Assembly: GCA_030632865.1 (NCBI GenBank)
Contig: DAOVTY010000097.1
Coordinates: forward strand, 1 to 10,010
DNA: 10,010 nucleotides
Direction: 5' to 3'
DNA from: Bacteroidota bacterium
GTDB taxonomy: Bacteria; Bacteroidota; Bacteroidia; Bacteroidales; Prolixibacteraceae
Position 1 is the first letter of the stretch. Every line of letters starts with the position of its first letter. The notes under the pieces were generated by a model. It was not told where the DNA came from. It did no database searches and worked only from the letters and a program-made list of their open reading frames with translations. The position numbers were made by a program, and so were the translations under genes. This document shows positions 5,547 through 10,010 of this stretch, piece after piece.

Positions 5547-7211
5547 CTAATACAAAAAACTACTTCCACCCAAAAATTCGCGTAGCAACGAAGTTGGTGG
5601 AATTTCTGCATCATCAATAGGTTTAAAATACGACAAGAACTTTAGTAACCTACTCGCCTCAGAATATTCTTCTCTGTTTTCAGGAACCTGTTTTAAAATG
5701 GGTTCGGCATATTTTTTAAGCACGGCCAACTCGTACAAAGTTGCCGAATTAAACATTACATCGGCATTTTCCTGAAATGGAAATATATTTTTCTCCTCGC
5801 CCCGACGAACCGAAGGCCAGCGTTTAATAGTTTCGCAAGCAGGATATCCTCGATATTTACTATCGCGAATCATACGCCTGAGTAGCCGGTTATCTGCCGC
5901 CGAAATATGTGTGTGCTCGTCGAATGAAATTTGAGTAAGTGCTGAGATGAAAATTTTATAAGTATTTTTCGATTCAACTTTTGTGAGCAGATTTGGATTC
6001 ATGCCATGAATTCCTTCCACAATAAGAATTTCGCCCGGTAGAAGTTTCAAACTATTACCATTTTGTGTACGCTTTCCCAAATGAAAATCAAACTTAGGAA
6101 GTTGCACTTCATTACCTTCCATCAACTCAATTAATTGTTGATTAAAATACTCAACATCAATAGATTCCAGTGCTTCAAAATCATACTCTCCAAATTCATC
6201 TCGAGGTGTTTTTTCGCGGTCAACAAAATAATCATCCAAAGAAATTAGGTAAGGGCGCAAACCATTTACAGCAAGCTGAACACCAAGTCGTTTGCTGAAA
6301 GTTGTTTTACCCGAAGCCGACGGACCTGCAACTAAAACCACTTTTACATCGCCATTTTTAGAAGATATTTTGTTAGCAATTTCTGCTATCTTTTTTTCGT
6401 GCAAAGCCTCCGAAATTTTAAGAACATGTCCACTCTTATTTTGCAGAACAAAATTATTAAGATTACCAATTGTAGAGACATTTAAAATATCTGCCCAATT
6501 TTTATGTTCTTGATAAATTTCATTCAACTTTTTACTTTCAATATTTTTTCGAAGCTTTTGAAAATTTTTTCTTTTGGGAATTTGCAACAGGAGTCCGTTA
6601 AAATATTTTACCAATCCAAAGTTTGAAATATAACCTGTTGATGGAAGTAAATGCCCATGAAAATAATTTCCCAGTTCATTCAAAAAGTAGAGTTCGGAAT
6701 AGAGACGTCCTTGCTGTATAAACAGTTCTGCTTTTTCGTTTAACCCTTGTTCAACAAGCAATTTAACTGCTTCTTCGGTTAATAAATCTTTTTTTATAAA
6801 CGGCAAATTCTGTGCAATAAGATTTTGCATTTCATGTTGAATAGAAAATATATCAGACTCAGAAATTTCCTTATCTAATCCTTGAAGCTCGCAAAAAAGA
6901 CCATTTGAAATTCCGTTTTGAATACGTAATGAAACGTGCGGAAAAACTTCTTTAACAGCAGCATACATAACAAAAATTAAACTGCGAACATACAATCTTA
7001 TTCCGTCGGGATGCGAAACATCGAAAAATTCTATTCGCTTTGATTTTACCACACAAAACGAAAGCTCTTTAACCTCGTTATTTACAATTGCCCCGCATAT
7101 AACATTATCAGATTGAATATTTAAATCTTTGCTAATTTCTAAAAGTGAAGTTCCAAGCGGATAAGTGTGTGCTGAATTACAGTTCTTACAATATATTTCT
7201 ACTTGTTTCAT
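5547..7211 (-). CDS. TGS-domain / ThrRS-like / uridine kinase fusion (nucleoside kinase)
   Basis: A 554-residue cytoplasmic protein. Residues 1-65 look like a TGS domain, as at the N-terminus of threonyl-tRNA synthetase, and 65-250 like the second (SAD-type) region of that enzyme, with no synthetase core. Residues 288-490 are a P-loop kinase of the uridine kinase / phosphoribulokinase family: Walker A GPSASGKTT (296-304), a DDYF motif (326-329) and EGIHGMNP (399-406), followed by an arginine-rich lid RLLRRMIRDSKYRG (442-455). The kinase should transfer phosphate from ATP to a nucleoside or related small molecule; the substrate is not fixed by sequence. This fused architecture is common in Bacteroidota, Firmicutes and Thermotogae. 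The ATG at 7211 follows an A-run and opens directly onto the TGS domain; an ATG at 7238 would add 9 residues. It converges on the phosphatase gene with only 13 nt between stops and no visible terminator hairpin there. Confidence 0.88.
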   Translation of the reverse strand: MKQVEIYCKNCNSAHTYPLGTSLLEISKDLNIQSDNVICGAIVNNEVKELSFCVVKSKRIEFFDVSHPDGIRLYVRSLIFVMYAAVKEVFPHVSLRIQNGISNGLFCELQGLDKEISESDIFSIQHEMQNLIAQNLPFIKKDLLTEEAVKLLVEQGLNEKAELFIQQGRLYSELYFLNELGNYFHGHLLPSTGYISNFGLVKYFNGLLLQIPKRKNFQKLRKNIESKKLNEIYQEHKNWADILNVSTIGNLNNFVLQNKSGHVLKISEALHEKKIAEIANKISSKNGDVKVVLVAGPSASGKTTFSKRLGVQLAVNGLRPYLISLDDYFVDREKTPRDEFGEYDFEALESIDVEYFNQQLIELMEGNEVQLPKFDFHLGKRTQNGNSLKLLPGEILIVEGIHGMNPNLLTKVESKNTYKIFISALTQISFDEHTHISAADNRLLRRMIRDSKYRGYPACETIKRWPSVRRGEEKNIFPFQENADVMFNSATLYELAVLKKYAEPILKQVPENREEYSEASRLLKFLSYFKPIDDAEIPPTSLLREFLGGSSFLY

Positions 7212-7406
7212 TTTTTTAAAATTTTCAACGATATTCAATGGAACTCGCTTATAATGATTATTATGTATCTGTCAGCTTACGGATGCTCGTTTTATTATTG
7301 TGATTTTATTTTCTACGAATGTAAATGTATGAAAATAATGGATGTACAATTTCGCAATACAAATTTTTATCCGGTGTCTTTGAGATATATACGTTAAAAT
7401 AATATA

Positions 7407-10010
7407 TTAATTCTCCAACTCCTCTCGCAAAAAATTAGCAGTAAACGATTTCCGGCTTTTGATAATTTGCTCGGGAGTACCGGTGCAAAGAATTTCGCCG
7501 CCATTTTTGCCGCCTTCAGGACCGATGTCTATAATATAGTCTGCAACTTTAATAACGTCCATATTGTGTTCGATTACTATTACCGTATTTCCTTTGTCAA
7601 CCAATTTATTTAGGACTTCCAGCAGCACTCTAATATCCTCGAAATGCAGCCCGGTTGTAGGTTCGTCGAGAATATATAAAGTTTTACCAGTATCACGTTT
7701 AGCTAACTCTGCTGCCAGTTTTACACGTTGCGACTCGCCTCCAGAAAGTGTTGTTGACGACTGACCGAGAGTTATATAACCCAATCCAACATCCTGTAAC
7801 GTTTTTAGTTTTGTTACAATAGACGGAATTAGTTCGAAAAATTCAACACCCATATTTATTGTCATCGCCAAAATATCACTAATCGATTTTCCTTTATAGC
7901 GAACTTCTAATGTTTCGCGATTGTATCGTTTACCGTTACACTTATCGCAATGCACATAAACATCGGGCAAAAAATTCATTTCAATAAGTTTCAACCCTCC
8001 ACCCTGGCACTCTTCGCAACGACCACCTTTTACATTAAACGAAAAACGTCCAGGTTTATAACCCCGTATTTTTGCCTCAGGTAGCAAAGCAAACAAACTC
8101 CTGATATCCGAAAAAATATTTGTATAAGTTACTGGGTTAGAACGCGGTGTACGACCAATTGGCGACTGGTCAACACGAATAACTTTATCAATTAATTCCA
8201 ATCCTTTTACTGATTTGTATGGTAATGGATCTTTCAGCGATTTATAAAAATACTGACTTAAAATTGGCTGCAAAGTTTCGTTTATTAATGTTGATTTTCC
8301 ACTTCCTGACACTCCTGTAACACAGATGAATTTCCCCAACGGAATTTTAACATTTACCGATTTTAAGTTATTTCCGGTGCATCCTTTTAACTCCAAAATA
8401 TCAGTTTTCCCGTTTCTTCGATTTTCAGGAATCTGAATTTGTTTTCGGTTATTCAAATAATCAGCTGTTAAACTATTTGCTTTTAAAATGTCTTTGGGTT
8501 TTCCGGCAAAAACAATTTCGCCGCCGTGCCTGCCTGCATGTGGTCCCATATCAATTAAATGGTCGGCATGCATCATTGTATCTTTGTCGTGTTCTACCAC
8601 AATTACCGAATTGCCCGAATCACGTAGTTGTTCGAGTGCTTTTATTAATTTCAAATTGTCGCGATGATGTAAACCAATACTTGGTTCGTCGAGAATATAC
8701 AACACATTTATAAGTTGTGAACCAATTTGAGTAGCCAATCTAATTCTCTGCGACTCACCGCCGGAAAGACTTTTTGCAGTTCGGTCGAGTGCCAGATAAT
8801 TTAACCCAACTCCCAACATAAAACCAAGCCGGTCTCGAATTTCTTTAATTACTTCTGTACCGATTTTCCGTTGACGTTCGGTAATTCTATTTTCCAATCC
8901 TGTAAACCAATCGCCGAGTTCATCCAAATCTAACTTGGCAACTTCCGAAATATTTTTCCCATCGATTTTAAAATGAAGCGATTCTTTTTTCAGCCGATAC
9001 CCATTACATTCGGGGCATTCCAATTTTTTCACAAACTGATTCGCCCATTTTTGTGCAGTTTTAGAGGGGTTGTCTTCACGCTGACTATCGATATATTTTA
9101 TCACACCGTCGTAACTCATCAAGTAATTCATACTTGTTCCGAGGGGTGTATTTTTTAGTTGAATACGTTCGTTTGTTCCAAAAAGAACGGCTTGCAATCC
9201 CTCTTCAGAAATATTTTTTACAGGAGTTGTTAATTTAAAATCGTGTTTTTCGCCAAGTGCTTCAATCTGCCAAAAAATTAATGAATTTTTATACGATCCC
9301 AACGGAGCAATTCCACCCTTCGAAATGCTCTTACTTTTATCGGGCATAATTTTATTCATATCTATTTCGCTAACTTGTCCTAAGCCATTACAACGCGAAC
9401 AAGCTCCCTGCGGCGAATTAAATGAGAAGTTGTGCGGTGCGGGTTCGTTATACGAAATTCCGGTAGTTGGGCACATTAACAACCGGCTATAATATTTTGC
9501 TTCTTGCGTATCGTGATCCAAGATCATTAAAATTCCATGACCATGTTTCATTGCAGTTTGCACACTCTCCTTTAATCGTTGAGTACTTGCATCATCAACC
9601 ACAAGTTTATCAATAACTATTTCGATGAAGTGATTTACATAGCGATCAACTCTATGATTATAAATCAGTTCCATAATTTTGCCATCAATACGAGCCGTTA
9701 AAAAACCTTTTTTTCTAATTTGCTCAAAAAGTTCGCGATAATGTCCTTTTCTACCGCTTACAACTGGAGCTAGAAGCATTATTTTCCGATTGGCATATTT
9801 GGTATAGATAAGCTCTAGAATTTGCTTTTCGGAGTATTGCACCATAGCTTCGCCAGTGTTGTAGGAATAGGCAGTAGCGGTCCGAGCATAAAGTAGACGT
9901 AAGAAATCATAGATTTCAGTTACAGTTCCTACTGTTGAGCGCGGGTTTTTGTTGGTTGTTTTTTGTTCGATAGAAATGACGGGGCTTAGTCCTTTTATTT
10001 CATCAACATC
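7407..10010 (-). CDS. uvrA: Excinuclease ABC subunit A, UvrA (5' end beyond window)
   Basis: The damage-recognition ATPase of nucleotide excision repair. The last 867 residues are visible; the frame is open at base 10010, so about 80 residues with the first Walker A are missing. The first visible residues include IEQKTTNKNPRSTVGTVTEI, typical of UvrA ABC domain I, so the ATG at 9845 is internal. Counting from the first visible residue: ABC signature 1 LSGGESQRIRLATQ at 415, Walker B DEPSIG at 441; Walker A 2 GVSGSGKST at 566; signature 2 at 755 and DEPTTG at 782. The second zinc module is complete (Cys665, 668, 688, 691, C-x2-C-x19-C-x2-C) and a CPEC pair sits at 332-335. The first module keeps Cys180, 204 and 207, but the position of its second cysteine is Thr183. 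The stretch after LRLLYAR reads ATAYSYNTGEAM where many UvrAs carry a CPxH element; I believe this is usual in Bacteroidota. It is separated from the kinase gene by about 195 nt. Confidence 0.96.
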   Translation of the reverse strand, partial: DVDEIKGLSPVISIEQKTTNKNPRSTVGTVTEIYDFLRLLYARTATAYSYNTGEAMVQYSEKQILELIYTKYANRKIMLLAPVVSGRKGHYRELFEQIRKKGFLTARIDGKIMELIYNHRVDRYVNHFIEIVIDKLVVDDASTQRLKESVQTAMKHGHGILMILDHDTQEAKYYSRLLMCPTTGISYNEPAPHNFSFNSPQGACSRCNGLGQVSEIDMNKIMPDKSKSISKGGIAPLGSYKNSLIFWQIEALGEKHDFKLTTPVKNISEEGLQAVLFGTNERIQLKNTPLGTSMNYLMSYDGVIKYIDSQREDNPSKTAQKWANQFVKKLECPECNGYRLKKESLHFKIDGKNISEVAKLDLDELGDWFTGLENRITERQRKIGTEVIKEIRDRLGFMLGVGLNYLALDRTAKSLSGGESQRIRLATQIGSQLINVLYILDEPSIGLHHRDNLKLIKALEQLRDSGNSVIVVEHDKDTMMHADHLIDMGPHAGRHGGEIVFAGKPKDILKANSLTADYLNNRKQIQIPENRRNGKTDILELKGCTGNNLKSVNVKIPLGKFICVTGVSGSGKSTLINETLQPILSQYFYKSLKDPLPYKSVKGLELIDKVIRVDQSPIGRTPRSNPVTYTNIFSDIRSLFALLPEAKIRGYKPGRFSFNVKGGRCEECQGGGLKLIEMNFLPDVYVHCDKCNGKRYNRETLEVRYKGKSISDILAMTINMGVEFFELIPSIVTKLKTLQDVGLGYITLGQSSTTLSGGESQRVKLAAELAKRDTGKTLYILDEPTTGLHFEDIRVLLEVLNKLVDKGNTVIVIEHNMDVIKVADYIIDIGPEGGKNGGEILCTGTPEQIIKSRKSFTANFLREELEN

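Noticed and set aside
7251..7264. Inverted repeat ATAAT-GATT-ATTAT upstream of the kinase gene
   Set aside because: Five-base arms made only of A and T are expected by chance in such AT-rich DNA; no promoter element or family consensus supports it.
7316..7323. Possible -10 box (TACATTCG on the minus strand) for the kinase gene
   Set aside because: It has a mismatch in the TTTG part and its only TTG upstream is 23 nt away, outside the usual spacing, so it is not distinguishable from chance.
7203..7397. Plus-strand frame of 64 codons in the gap between the kinase and uvrA
   Set aside because: It overlaps the kinase start, has a low-complexity aromatic and Cys-rich translation and no recognisable domain or promoter.
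9843..9845. ATG at 9845 as the start of uvrA
   Set aside because: The frame stays open upstream to base 10010 and encodes conserved UvrA ABC domain I sequence, so the ATG is internal.

Overview
The window looks like a chromosomal segment from an anaerobic or facultative member of the Bacteroidota, probably a Bacteroidales/Marinilabiliales-type bacterium. The evidence is AT-rich DNA, start codons preceded by A/T runs rather than Shine-Dalgarno sequences, promoter-like elements of the Bacteroidetes TTTG / TAnnTTTG type, a UvrA with a Bacteroidetes-style N-terminal region, and a TGS-fused nucleoside kinase. No rRNA, tRNA, CRISPR array or mobile element was seen. The exact taxon cannot be fixed from this sequence.

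Region 1 (1-3205, minus strand) is a [FeFe]-hydrogenase operon read toward the left edge. A small thioredoxin-like [2Fe-2S] protein comes first, then HydB (a NuoF-like NADH/FMN flavoprotein with a C-terminal 2x[4Fe-4S] ferredoxin domain), then HydA (the catalytic subunit, cut by the window edge). The genes are 16-18 nt apart. Together they should couple NAD(H) and probably ferredoxin to H2 production or uptake. A canonical HydC/NuoE subunit is not present in the window, and HydB lacks the N-terminal [2Fe-2S] domain of the long HydB form. The separate small protein probably fills that place.

Region 2 (3206-3423) is a divergent control region. It holds a perfect Crp/Fnr-type palindrome (TGTGA-N6-TCACA) overlapping a perfect Bacteroidetes -10 element for the hydrogenase operon, and a plausible promoter for the opposite gene.

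Region 3 (3424-5533, plus strand) is a two-gene operon. It encodes a tandem PAS protein whose C-terminus resembles the tail of sensory hydrogenases, and a SpoIIE/PP2C-type phosphatase with a roughly 160-residue C-terminal extension. The genes overlap by 8 nt. Their position opposite the hydrogenase suggests a redox- or H2-responsive phosphatase pathway in which the PAS sensor is encoded apart from any hydrogenase domain. This is the most interesting part of the window.

Region 4 (5547-10010, minus strand) is housekeeping: a TGS/ThrRS-like/uridine kinase fusion converging on the phosphatase gene, a 195-nt gap from 7212 to 7406 with nothing I can name, and uvrA, which runs off the right edge. 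In uvrA the first zinc-binding module lacks one of its four expected cysteines.
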